Shown in pieces: positions 1-5,523 of a stretch of DNA of 5,713 nucleotides. This DNA comes from Clostridia bacterium (lineage in GTDB: Bacteria; Bacillota; Clostridia; Christensenellales; Aristaeellaceae). The notes under the pieces were generated by a model. That model was not told where the DNA came from. It saw only the letters and a list, made by a program, of their open reading frames with translations, and ran no database searches. Every line of letters starts with the position of its first letter. The stretch's first letter is position 1. Made by a program: the position numbers and the translations under genes. The stretch lies in contig JAFZLE010000299.1 of the NCBI GenBank assembly GCA_017551645.1, forward strand, positions 1 to 5,713. Reading direction: 5' to 3'.

Positions 1-308
1 CCAGCGAGTGTTATTTTGACATAACTTCCGGGAACACTGTATCGGACGGCGGGCAGTCGGAGTTTATGGACCTGTATCTTGACGTGGTGATCGCCCCTGA
101 CGATCCGAACGTGTATTATCTCGACGCGGAGGAACTGGAAGGGGCTTTTGAAGCGGGTGAAGTGACCCAAAACCGAAAAGAGCTCGCTTACGCGTCAAGA
201 GATGAGCTCATTAGGAGCGTCCGTTCCCACAAACAGGAGTTTTTCGCCTGGTGCTCCGAGACCAGAAAAGAACTCTCAAAGCGGCTAAAGAAAGTTGAGG
301 ACATATGA
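1..308 (+). CDS. DUF402 family protein, 3' part only
   Basis: The reading frame is already open at the left edge (codons begin at base 3) and ends with TGA at 306-308, so about 101 residues of a longer protein are visible. The start of an apparent complete ORF at 66 is an internal Met. The visible part carries the DUF402 signature: an aromatic strand CYFDIT, then after a short acidic loop DLYLDVVIAPDD, then YYLDAEELEGAF followed by a GEVT turn. The last 45 residues are charged and predicted helical (RDELIRSV to KKVEDI). DUF402 includes S. aureus Ntdp-type nucleoside tri/diphosphatases and FomD, which hydrolyse phosphoanhydride or nucleotide-linked bonds using metal-bound carboxylates. The acidic residues seen here fit that fold, but the N-terminal half is outside the window, so substrate cannot be judged. 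It overlaps the next gene by four bases (ATGA), indicating translational coupling. Confidence 0.8.
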   Translation, partial: SECYFDITSGNTVSDGGQSEFMDLYLDVVIAPDDPNVYYLDAEELEGAFEAGEVTQNRKELAYASRDELIRSVRSHKQEFFAWCSETRKELSKRLKKVEDI

Positions 309-1048
309 TAAACACGATAATGCTGGACTGCGGCGGAGTAGTCACGTACCCTCTGACGGGAGAATGGATGATGGCTCCCGGGCTTGACGAACTCAAGGCG
401 AAATATAACTTTACCATAGACGAAGAGCGCGCGAGGGAAGGGCTGAAAAAGAATATCCACTTTGTGGACGAAGGTCAGCTGATAACCGGGTTTAAGCACG
501 AACTGGAGTGCCGGATCCGCTTTACGAACGCCATGAGCGAGTATCTGGGCGTCAAGCTGGAAGAAGCGGACGTTATGAAGATGGTCAGGTTCCAGACCTA
601 TGACGACAGCAAGTACCAGCTGTACGAGGACTCGATCCCGGGCGTCCGCCGCTTGAGCGAAAAGTACCGTGTGGGTTTTGTGTCAAACGCCATGCCTTCC
701 ATGATACGCGCGCTTATAAACACGGGCTTGTGCGATGAGCTGTCGTTTTTCACGGTGAGCTGCCTGATAGGCTGCCAGAAGCCGGAAGAAGGGATATTCC
801 TTAAGGCGCTGGAGGAAGCCGGCGCGAAGCCGGAGGAATGCGTGTTCGTGGAAGACATCGGCGCCAACCTGTTTGCCGCGGGGCGGCTGGGCATACGCCA
901 GATAAGGATGATGCGCGATCATTACCTGACCTGGGCGCTGCCGGATTTCGAGTGGCACGGCGCGGTGGCTCACGATCTTGCGGAAGTGGAAAAACTGGTG
1001 GAGGCGCATAACCTCGGCGAAAAGGAAATCCCCCTGTGCACAGAGTAG
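305..1048 (+). CDS. HAD-superfamily hydrolase (subfamily IA-like phosphatase)
   Basis: A 247-residue protein with the order of HAD motifs expected for a cytosolic phosphatase. Motif I is MLDCGGVV with the nucleophile Asp8. Motif II is VGFVSNAMPS with Ser127-Asn128. The motif III lysine is Lys159 in GCQKPEEGIF. Motif IV is VFVEDIGANLFAA with Glu183-Asp184 and Asn188, a form close to the F-[DE]-D-x-G-x-N signature of the YihX and soluble-epoxide-hydrolase N-terminal group. Residues 15-110 form the alpha-helical cap typical of class C1 caps. The usual second Asp of motif I is Gly10, as in YihX-type DxG phosphatases, so this alone does not imply inactivity. The start ATG at 305 overlaps the upstream stop, with GAGG at 297-300 only four bases ahead, so initiation is probably coupled to the DUF402 gene. 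The family is secure; the substrate (sugar phosphate, nucleotide or other) cannot be read from the sequence. Confidence 0.9.
   Translation: MINTIMLDCGGVVTYPLTGEWMMAPGLDELKAKYNFTIDEERAREGLKKNIHFVDEGQLITGFKHELECRIRFTNAMSEYLGVKLEEADVMKMVRFQTYDDSKYQLYEDSIPGVRRLSEKYRVGFVSNAMPSMIRALINTGLCDELSFFTVSCLIGCQKPEEGIFLKALEEAGAKPEECVFVEDIGANLFAAGRLGIRQIRMMRDHYLTWALPDFEWHGAVAHDLAEVEKLVEAHNLGEKEIPLCTE
1021..1026 (+). promoter_or_regulatory. Ribosome binding site that fixes the GTG start of the SLOG gene
   Basis: AAAGGA lies inside the end of the HAD gene, nine bases ahead of the GTG at 1036. An in-frame TAA at 1009-1011 blocks any further upstream start. The next in-frame ATG (residue 28) would delete the FTGHR motif, so GTG is the only start that keeps the fold intact. 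Confidence 0.65.
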
Positions 1049-1581
1049 AGAACCGCCCCCGGTCGGAAGGCAAAGTCTGCGCGTTTACCGGGCATCGCCC
1101 GTCCAAGTACCCGTTTATGGCGGACGCGGAAAGCGAGGATTACAGGCGTCTGGAGGCGCTGGTTTTATCGCATATCATACGTATCGCGAACGAGGGCTTT
1201 TCCCATTTCATTTGCGGCGGAGCGCTGGGCGCCGATATGCTTTGCGCGATGCAGGTTATACAAGCTCGGCAAAGCCTGCCCGGGATCACATTGGAACTGG
1301 CGCTTCCCTGCCCGGAACACTCCGTAAAATGGCGCAAAGCTGACAGGCAGGCGCTGGAACGCATAAAAGACAAAGCGGACATCATAACCACCGTGTGTCC
1401 GATGTATACCGAGTTTTGCATGAACGAGCGCAACAAATACATGGTGGAATGCTGTGATACGCTTACAGCCATATTCGACGGCACAAGGGGAGGCACGTGG
1501 AACACGGTCAAGATGGCGCTGGACGCGGACAAACACGGCACTGTGATAGACCCGAAGACTTTTGCGCTTACGGAGTTCTGA
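1036..1581 (+). CDS. SLOG-superfamily protein, YpsA/DUF1273-like
   Basis: A 181-residue soluble protein with a Rossmann-like fold of the SLOG (YpsA/DUF1273) type. The nucleotide-binding landmarks are in order: AFTGHRP (Thr18-Gly19-His20-Arg21) after strand 1, FICGGALGAD (Gly61-Gly62, Gly65, Asp67) after strand 2, ALPCPEHSVKW (His95, Trp99) after strand 3, NERNKYMVECCD (Arg132, Asn133) before strand 5, and IFDGTRGGTWNTV (Gly149, Gly152-Gly153-Thr154) as the C-terminal phosphate-binding loop. SLOG domains bind nucleotide-derived ligands. B. subtilis YpsA influences cell division, and other SLOG proteins act as sensors in defence systems, but this one stands alone with no effector domain. It starts with GTG 13 bases inside the HAD gene, so it is the third gene of a coupled operon. 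No transmembrane segment or signal peptide is visible. The exact ligand is unknown. Confidence 0.85.
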   Translation: MHRVENRPRSEGKVCAFTGHRPSKYPFMADAESEDYRRLEALVLSHIIRIANEGFSHFICGGALGADMLCAMQVIQARQSLPGITLELALPCPEHSVKWRKADRQALERIKDKADIITTVCPMYTEFCMNERNKYMVECCDTLTAIFDGTRGGTWNTVKMALDADKHGTVIDPKTFALTEF

Positions 1582-1620
1582 CAGCGTTCAAATATCTTTA
1601 TCGCATTTGATAAAAATCGC

Positions 1621-1649
1621 TTGACAATACCGATGCCCGCGAGTATAAT
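1621..1649 (+). promoter_or_regulatory. Perfect-consensus sigma-A promoter of tRNA-Trp
   Basis: TTGACA at 1621-1626 and TATAAT at 1644-1649 are separated by exactly 17 bp, matching the housekeeping sigma consensus at all twelve positions. Transcription should start near 1656, giving a leader of about 14 nt before the mature tRNA 5' end at 1670. Such a strong promoter fits a stable-RNA gene. Confidence 0.93.
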
Positions 1650-1669
1650 AAACAAAGTTGCTAAGGCGA

Positions 1670-1740
1670 AGGGGCATGGTGTAATGGTAACACGTGGGTC
1701 TCCAAAACCTTTGTTGAGGGTTCGAATCCTTCTGCCCCTG
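1670..1740 (+). tRNA. trnW: tRNA-Trp (anticodon CCA)
   Basis: A 71-nt cloverleaf that can be folded by hand. The acceptor stem is 1670-1676 with 1733-1739, seven Watson-Crick pairs starting A1-U72. The D stem is 1679-1682 with 1690-1693, four perfect pairs. The anticodon loop 1700-1706 (CTCCAAA) holds CCA at 1702-1704. The variable loop is four nt (1712-1715). The T arm is 1716-1732 with the standard TTCGAAT loop. The discriminator base at 1740 is G, the bacterial tryptophan identity base. The CCA end is not encoded, so CCA-adding enzyme is needed. The anticodon stem (1695-1699 with 1707-1711) has a U-U mismatch at 27-43 and a G-U wobble at 28-42, leaving three Watson-Crick pairs, which is weaker than usual. 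The gene is monocistronic, with its own promoter and terminator. Confidence 0.95.
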
Positions 1741-1743
1741 TAG

Positions 1744-1780
1744 AAAGAAGCGTTCTTGAAAAAGAACGCTTCTTTTGTTT
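1744..1780 (+). terminator. Intrinsic terminator after tRNA-Trp
   Basis: A perfect 14-bp stem (1744-1757 paired with 1762-1775) closes a GAAA tetraloop at 1758-1761, and the plus strand continues as a T-rich tail TTTTGTTT (1773-1780, partly within the stem). It begins four bases after the tRNA end. On the minus strand the stem is followed by CTA and the tRNA region, not a long T run, so it should work mainly for plus-strand transcripts. Minus-strand transcripts from the serine hydrolase would also form the hairpin, perhaps as a weak stop. Confidence 0.93.
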
Positions 1781-1811
1781 GGGTCCGTCGGTGCGGAGGG
1801 CGGTATAAAGC

Positions 1812-3224
1812 CTACAGCCTGTAGCCGATGATCTCGTACGCACCGGCGTTTCCGAAACCTACGTTTCTGTTCCCGTTTATCTCTATGCCGTGGTCGACAA
1901 AGCGTATTCTGAGTGTATCCTCAAACGGGGTACCTGTATAGCAGATGTGTATGAGCAGCTCATTATCTGTACGCGCCGCGCGCACGGCGGGGCGGGAATT
2001 GTATCTGGCAGTATAGCCTTCGCCGATTTCGAAACGCGTGCTCTGCCACGCATCTTTGCAAAGCGGGATCCCGTTGCGGGAACCGCCGATGATAAGACAT
2101 ACGGAGTTTTCATTAACTTCAAGTGTGTCAGCGCCGAATATGTTGTCTTTGCTCAGGCGGTATTTACCAAGCCAGGCTTTGTCCGGCGCGGGCGCAGCGA
2201 CGTCTTCGGGCTCGTCTTCCCACATGGCGGGAGTGGCCGTGTCTTTCAGGCGGGCGCTTAAGTCCGCGGAAGGATCCGCTTCCCTGTCTACGGCGGGCAG
2301 TATGTTTTCCCAGATGGAATTCAGCACCGCGCCCATATCCTTGACGCCGCTGTTTATGGCGATGACCATATCCTGGTCCGGGCACACGACGCAATACTGG
2401 CCGAATGCGCCGTCTCCCCTGAAAACGTTATCAGGCTTGCACATCCAGAACTGATATCCGTAACCCATTCCCCAATCCGAATCCCCGCCCGTGGGCGAAT
2501 TATCTGACCAGGGCGTACGCGCGTCACGTATCCACTCGGGGCCAAGCAGCTGTTTTCCGTTCCACTTGCCTTCCTGCAGGTAGAACTGGCCGAGCTTGGC
2601 GATGTCTTCTACGCGCACGTTCAGCCCGTATCCGCCGGTAGCAATGCCTGTGGGAGATTCCTCAGTCCAGATATCGTCGCTCATTTCCAGGGGCTCGAAC
2701 AGTTTTTCCCTAAGATAATCCAGCAGCTTTCTGCCTGTCACCTTCTGCACTATGGCGGAGAGCATATACGTGGCGAAGGTGTTGTACATAAAATGAGTGC
2801 CGGGCTCGTACTCTATGTAGCTGTGCAGGAACGCCTGTTCCCAGCAATCATCCTGGCGGGTGGCTTCGACCTTATGTCCTGTGTTCATGGTGAGCATGTG
2901 CTTAACGGTGATCTTCCGCATGTTTTCGCAGGGCGGATTGGAAAGCAGCTCCGGGAAAAAGTCTATGAGCCTGTCGCTCGTCTTTATAAGCCCGTCCTGC
3001 GCCGCGAAACCCACGGCGGTAGACGTAAAGGATTTGCTCAGGGAAAACAGGATGTGCTTGCTGTCCTTGCTCCAGGGGGCAAAAGATGCCTCGGTTATGA
3101 CTTTTCCGTGCCTGAGGATCATCAGCGCGTGCATGTGCAGGCGTTTTTCACGCATGTCGTCAAGAAACCTTATTATACCTCTGCTGTCGACTTTCGCTTC
3201 TTCAGGGCTGATATGCTCAAACAT
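1812..3224 (-). CDS. Serine hydrolase, beta-lactamase/penicillin-binding fold (family S12-like)
   Basis: A 470-residue protein from the preferred ATG at 3224. The beta-lactamase-type active site is visible: Ser61-Leu-Ser-Lys64 (SxxK) in LFSLSKSFTS, then Tyr147-Asn-Thr149 in the second-motif position (usually YxN or YNS), then GDGAFGQ at 270-276 where the third motif (HxG/KTG) sits in relatives. The sequence PGTHFMYNTFATYML resembles 6-aminohexanoate-dimer-hydrolase-like and esterase-like serine hydrolases more than true beta-lactamases. Residues from about 335 to 470 form an extra beta-rich C-terminal region, common in long versions of this family. There is no signal peptide, so it probably acts in the cytosol, unlike its two secreted neighbours. 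An in-frame ATG 15 codons upstream (3269) is possible, but its extension (MRQTTLNHKRERGSH) is charged and unlike the domain start, and the good ribosome binding site favours 3224. The likely substrate is a small amide, ester or peptide; no resistance function can be claimed. Confidence 0.88.
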   Translation of the reverse strand: MFEHISPEEAKVDSRGIIRFLDDMREKRLHMHALMILRHGKVITEASFAPWSKDSKHILFSLSKSFTSTAVGFAAQDGLIKTSDRLIDFFPELLSNPPCENMRKITVKHMLTMNTGHKVEATRQDDCWEQAFLHSYIEYEPGTHFMYNTFATYMLSAIVQKVTGRKLLDYLREKLFEPLEMSDDIWTEESPTGIATGGYGLNVRVEDIAKLGQFYLQEGKWNGKQLLGPEWIRDARTPWSDNSPTGGDSDWGMGYGYQFWMCKPDNVFRGDGAFGQYCVVCPDQDMVIAINSGVKDMGAVLNSIWENILPAVDREADPSADLSARLKDTATPAMWEDEPEDVAAPAPDKAWLGKYRLSKDNIFGADTLEVNENSVCLIIGGSRNGIPLCKDAWQSTRFEIGEGYTARYNSRPAVRAARTDNELLIHICYTGTPFEDTLRIRFVDHGIEINGNRNVGFGNAGAYEIIGYRL

Positions 3225-3230
3225 ATGCGA

Positions 3231-3237
3231 TCCTCGC
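3231..3237 (-). promoter_or_regulatory. Ribosome binding site selecting the start of the serine hydrolase
   Basis: On the minus strand GCGAGGA lies six bases ahead of the ATG at 3224-3222. The alternative ATG at 3269 has no comparable purine-rich stretch at the right distance. Confidence 0.6.
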
Positions 3238-3288
3238 TCTCTTTTGTGATTTAGTGTGGTCTGTCTCAAACGGCTGTGATATCAAGAT

Positions 3289-3317
3289 TGTATAATGGCG
3301 CTCATGAGCGTCGTAAA
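3289..3317 (-). promoter_or_regulatory. Possible promoter of the serine hydrolase
   Basis: Reading the minus strand, TTTACG (3317-3312) and TATACA (3294-3289) are 17 bp apart, each matching the sigma-A consensus at four of six positions. This would place a start near 3282 and a leader of about 58 nt. A TTGACG at 3327-3322 is a better -35 but is 27 bp from the same -10, too far. A 12-bp palindrome lies in the spacer. The gene could instead be read through from the SH3b gene, whose stop is 99 bp upstream of the ATG. Confidence 0.4.
3299..3310. repeat. 12-bp perfect palindrome between the SH3b and serine hydrolase genes
   Basis: CGCTCATGAGCG equals its own reverse complement. With one mismatched pair it extends to 3297-3312. 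It falls within the -35/-10 spacer of the candidate serine hydrolase promoter, the position of a classic repressor operator. It lacks a loop and a T tract, so it does not look like a terminator. No second copy was seen in the window. Confidence 0.55.
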
Positions 3318-3323
3318 TAGACG

Positions 3324-4148
3324 TCAATACCAGATCCTGCAATGGTCCCCATCTAGATCGTATTCGGCTATCCTCTCAGCGGCGTCGTCGATATCGCACC
3401 AGCAGTACCTGACTTTTTCATCCTTCACGCCTTCTTCATCGGAGTACGCGTAGCTGTAAACGATACTTAAGCTGAAATCTTCTCCGACGACTTCGATGGA
3501 TAAGTTCGTAAATGCTCCGTCACTGGCTTTGGCAGGAATGATCGCGTACACCGCGCTGTTGCCCAGCAATCCGTATACCTCGTACTTGGCTTTGGGCAGA
3601 CCTTTTACGGGGAAGAATACGCCCCCGGTTGCCCTGTCGGCTTGGAACAATTTGTCCATGAGGATGCTGAACAGGCTGTTTGCCAGGTTTTTAAGGCTCT
3701 CCTTGTCGGAGATATCCGCGGCCACCGGAGCCATCCGGGGATTGAACTCGAATTTTCCGTCCACCATTTTCATAAATGCGGGCAACGTTTTTATGCTTTT
3801 GTAATCGAACTCCGCAACCGTATCCGCCGGGGCGGAAATGAATGGGTCCGGCAGCAGAAAATAGCGCTCGGTGACGGTTGCGAGACTGACGTGTATCCAG
3901 CCCGTCGTTCTGTTGTTCAAGCGGATCTTATACCAGTCGGGCACTTCCGCGAGCAATTCGTATTTCTGGCCCTGTGCCGCGCTGCCAACTAATGATGCGT
4001 TATATGAAGCCTTTGATCGTACGTTGGCTGTTTTTATGATGAGCACTTCGCCTATGGCAGTCTCTTCCGATGCGGCATACGCGCAGAGTGATACGGCGAT
4101 GGAGAAAGTCAGGGCCAGAAAACAGAGCAGGGCTATGGTCCTTTTCAT
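3324..4148 (-). CDS. Secreted SH3b-domain protein with uncharacterised C-terminal region
   Basis: A 274-residue protein with a clear Sec signal peptide (MKRTIALLCFLALTF onward, cleavage likely after about Ala25-Ala26 in CAYAAS). Residues about 37-93 form a bacterial SH3 domain, with the TANVRSKAS strand and turn, a GQKYELL strand, the DWYKIRL strand and the terminal TTGWIHVSLA. SH3b domains usually bind peptidoglycan or other wall polymers. Residues 95-274 are not recognised. They have a mixed helix/strand look, with a hydrophobic helix around 150-170, strands at 188-205 and 216-232, and three cysteines near the end (249, 251, 270) beside an acidic DLDGDH. No catalytic motif could be identified. 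The start at 4148 is preceded by AAAGGAG (4166-4160) with an 11-base gap, slightly long. The gene begins 35 bp after the GH18 stop, so the two are almost certainly co-transcribed. A wall-binding or wall-sensing exported partner of the GH18 enzyme is an inference. Confidence 0.85.
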   Translation of the reverse strand: MKRTIALLCFLALTFSIAVSLCAYAASEETAIGEVLIIKTANVRSKASYNASLVGSAAQGQKYELLAEVPDWYKIRLNNRTTGWIHVSLATVTERYFLLPDPFISAPADTVAEFDYKSIKTLPAFMKMVDGKFEFNPRMAPVAADISDKESLKNLANSLFSILMDKLFQADRATGGVFFPVKGLPKAKYEVYGLLGNSAVYAIIPAKASDGAFTNLSIEVVGEDFSLSIVYSYAYSDEEGVKDEKVRYCWCDIDDAAERIAEYDLDGDHCRIWY

Positions 4149-4159
4149 TTATTCACATG

Positions 4160-4166
4160 CTCCTTT
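4160..4166 (-). promoter_or_regulatory. Ribosome binding site of the SH3b gene
   Basis: AAAGGAG on the minus strand sits within the 35-bp gap after the GH18 stop, 11 bases ahead of the ATG at 4148. The spacing is a little longer than optimal. No promoter fits in this gap, which supports co-transcription with GH18. Confidence 0.7.
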
Positions 4167-4183
4167 CGGTCGCTTGGCTGTAT

Positions 4184-5404
4184 TCAGCGGTGAAGCGACT
4201 CGTACATCAGGCTGATCATCGGCCAGCCGCCGGCGGTGTCGTCGCCGTGTACCTGCCACACTATCAGGCCGCCAAGCCCGTGCTCGCTTATGTATGCGGT
4301 CTTGGCCTGTATGGACCTTTCGCTGTCATAGGTATGGAACACGAGATAATCCGGGGATCTGGGGTCGTCGTTCCACAGATACGCGGCTTCGGCGCTCTCG
4401 TCATAGCCGATATGCCAGCCGGGGGCTCCGTCGTCAGCGGAAGCCATCTCCAGAGCGGCAAGCTCGCGCCAGATGAGGTCACCGCCGGACATTGGCTTTG
4501 CGGCGGCGCCGACCTGCTCCGCTCTGATACTGTACATTTTCCAGCTGTGACTGTAAAGCGGCGAGCCTATGGCTATTTTTTCGGCAGGCACGCCGCAGGA
4601 AAGCAGGTATGCCACCGCGGTGTCGGCGGAAGCCTTCCCGTAAAGCGGGCTCTGATGTCCCGTATACTGGTTCCAGGAACCCGCGAAGTCATAGGTCATC
4701 AGGTTCACCCGGTCAACGTATGGATATAAAGCGGCATAGTCCTGCATAGCCAGAGTTGATATGGAAGCGCCCGCGCACACGGTGAGCAGTTTGCTGCCGG
4801 GACCGTAGTGTTCGTCAAAAGCTTCTTGCAGTTCTTTGAGCAGCAGCGTGTAGTTTGCTTTATCATCGCCCAGCACGGGATTTCCCTCGTCTCCGTCACC
4901 GCCGGAACGGGCTATGCCGGGGTATTCCCAGTCAATGTCTATGCCCGAGAAAAACGGGTAGGCATCTATCGTATCCAGGCAGCTCCGGATGAAGGAGGCG
5001 CGGCTTTCGGCGGTCAGCGACATCTCAGAGAAATAACCGCACTCCGTCCATCCGCCTATGGAAAGCACTATCTTTGTGTCCGGATACTTTGCGGCGTACT
5101 CGGCATACTGGGGGAAATGGGCTTTGGGATTATACTTGTCCGTATCCGCCCATGGGTCGGTGGATTCTATGACGAAGCCGCCGTCTTTGGGCACGATCTT
5201 CCAAAACGCGTGGTTGATGCAGTCCAATCTGTCCCAGGGAAGGTCTTTTACCTGTCCGTTGGTATCCGAATACACGTTCCAGTTGGGGAAATACACTGAC
5301 AGCAGTGCGCCTGTTTCCGCGGCGGCATAGAGGATGGGCGCAAGGCACGCAAGCATACAAATGGCCAACGCACAGCAGACAGATCTAACGACAGTGTTTT
5401 TCAT
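4184..5404 (-). CDS. Secreted glycoside hydrolase family 18 (chitinase-like)
   Basis: A 406-residue enzyme from the ATG at 5404. It has a signal peptide (MKNTVVRSV, a hydrophobic core to about residue 26, cleavage near Ala27-Ala29 before ETGALLS), then a single TIM-barrel domain. GH18 marks are in order: YFPNWNVY (38-45, strand 1), INHAFWKI (63-70, strand 2), VLSIGGW (113-119, the SxGG motif), FFSGIDIDWEYPG (151-163) with Asp156, Asp158 and the catalytic acid Glu160, NLMTYDFAGSW (234-244) with Met236, Tyr238 and Asp239, and GGLIVWQVHGDD with the conserved Trp383 of strand 8. The first Asp of the DxxDxDxE motif is Ser153. The catalytic Glu and neighbouring Asp are intact, so hydrolysis of beta-1,4-GlcNAc linkages by substrate assistance is expected. 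No LysM, SH3 or carbohydrate-binding module is attached, so the target (chitin, chito-oligosaccharides, wall or host glycans) is open. It leads the operon with the SH3b gene. Confidence 0.93.
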   Translation of the reverse strand: MKNTVVRSVCCALAICMLACLAPILYAAAETGALLSVYFPNWNVYSDTNGQVKDLPWDRLDCINHAFWKIVPKDGGFVIESTDPWADTDKYNPKAHFPQYAEYAAKYPDTKIVLSIGGWTECGYFSEMSLTAESRASFIRSCLDTIDAYPFFSGIDIDWEYPGIARSGGDGDEGNPVLGDDKANYTLLLKELQEAFDEHYGPGSKLLTVCAGASISTLAMQDYAALYPYVDRVNLMTYDFAGSWNQYTGHQSPLYGKASADTAVAYLLSCGVPAEKIAIGSPLYSHSWKMYSIRAEQVGAAAKPMSGGDLIWRELAALEMASADDGAPGWHIGYDESAEAAYLWNDDPRSPDYLVFHTYDSERSIQAKTAYISEHGLGGLIVWQVHGDDTAGGWPMISLMYESLHR

Positions 5405-5410
5405 ACTCAA

Positions 5411-5416
5411 CTCTCC
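5411..5416 (-). promoter_or_regulatory. Ribosome binding site fixing the GH18 start
   Basis: GGAGAG on the minus strand is six bases ahead of the ATG at 5404-5402. A TTG seven codons upstream (5425) is in frame, but it would translate through this site and precede the signal peptide with MENGELS, so it is not the start. Confidence 0.85.
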
Positions 5417-5494
5417 GTTCTCCAAAATGAATGCTATGTTGTCAAGAGCATATTCTGATGATTCAACTACACCCTAAAATACTACCTTAAAACC

Positions 5495-5523
5495 ATTTTA
5501 TACCAAGTAACGCATTTCGTCAA
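5495..5523 (-). promoter_or_regulatory. Sigma-A promoter of the GH18-SH3b operon
   Basis: On the minus strand TTGACG (5523-5518) and TAAAAT (5500-5495) are 17 bp apart, five of six matches each. The -10 sits within TATAAAAT and is preceded by TGG. Transcription should start near 5488, giving a leader of about 84 nt. A short AT-rich inverted repeat (TAAAA-CCA-TTTTA, 5488-5500) overlaps the -10. The leader can form a small hairpin with ATGCT/AGCAT arms, but no riboswitch or terminator-type structure was recognised. Confidence 0.7.

Noticed and set aside
328..334. Gly10 in place of the second motif I Asp of the HAD protein as a sign of inactivity
   Set aside because: Active HAD phosphatases such as YihX share the DxG form, and the other motifs are intact.
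1597..1614. Hairpin TTTATC/GATAAA after the SLOG gene as a terminator
   Set aside because: Six AT-rich pairs with one G-C pair, and no T tract follows.
1140..1655. Long minus-strand open frame (171 codons) opposite the SLOG gene
   Set aside because: It is antisense to a protein with a full set of SLOG motifs, runs through the tRNA promoter, and its translation resembles no family.
3291..3296. TATAAT on the plus strand between the SH3b and serine hydrolase genes
   Set aside because: There is no -35 box at a suitable distance and no plus-strand gene downstream of it.
4070..4729. Long plus-strand open frame (219 codons) opposite the GH18 and SH3b genes
   Set aside because: It spans the junction of two well supported minus-strand genes and is explained by their codon composition.
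5345..5360. Cys20 in the GH18 signal peptide as a lipoprotein attachment site
   Set aside because: The residues before it (Met-Leu-Ala) fit the lipobox poorly, and the hydrophobic core continues past it to an AAA-type cleavage site.
5405..5425. TTG-initiated extension of the GH18 protein
   Set aside because: It would place the ribosome binding site inside the coding region and put MENGELS before a signal peptide that starts well at the ATG at 5404.
5440..5445. TTGACA on the minus strand in the GH18 leader
   Set aside because: No -10 box is found 15-19 bp downstream; the equivalent position is the purine-rich ribosome binding region.
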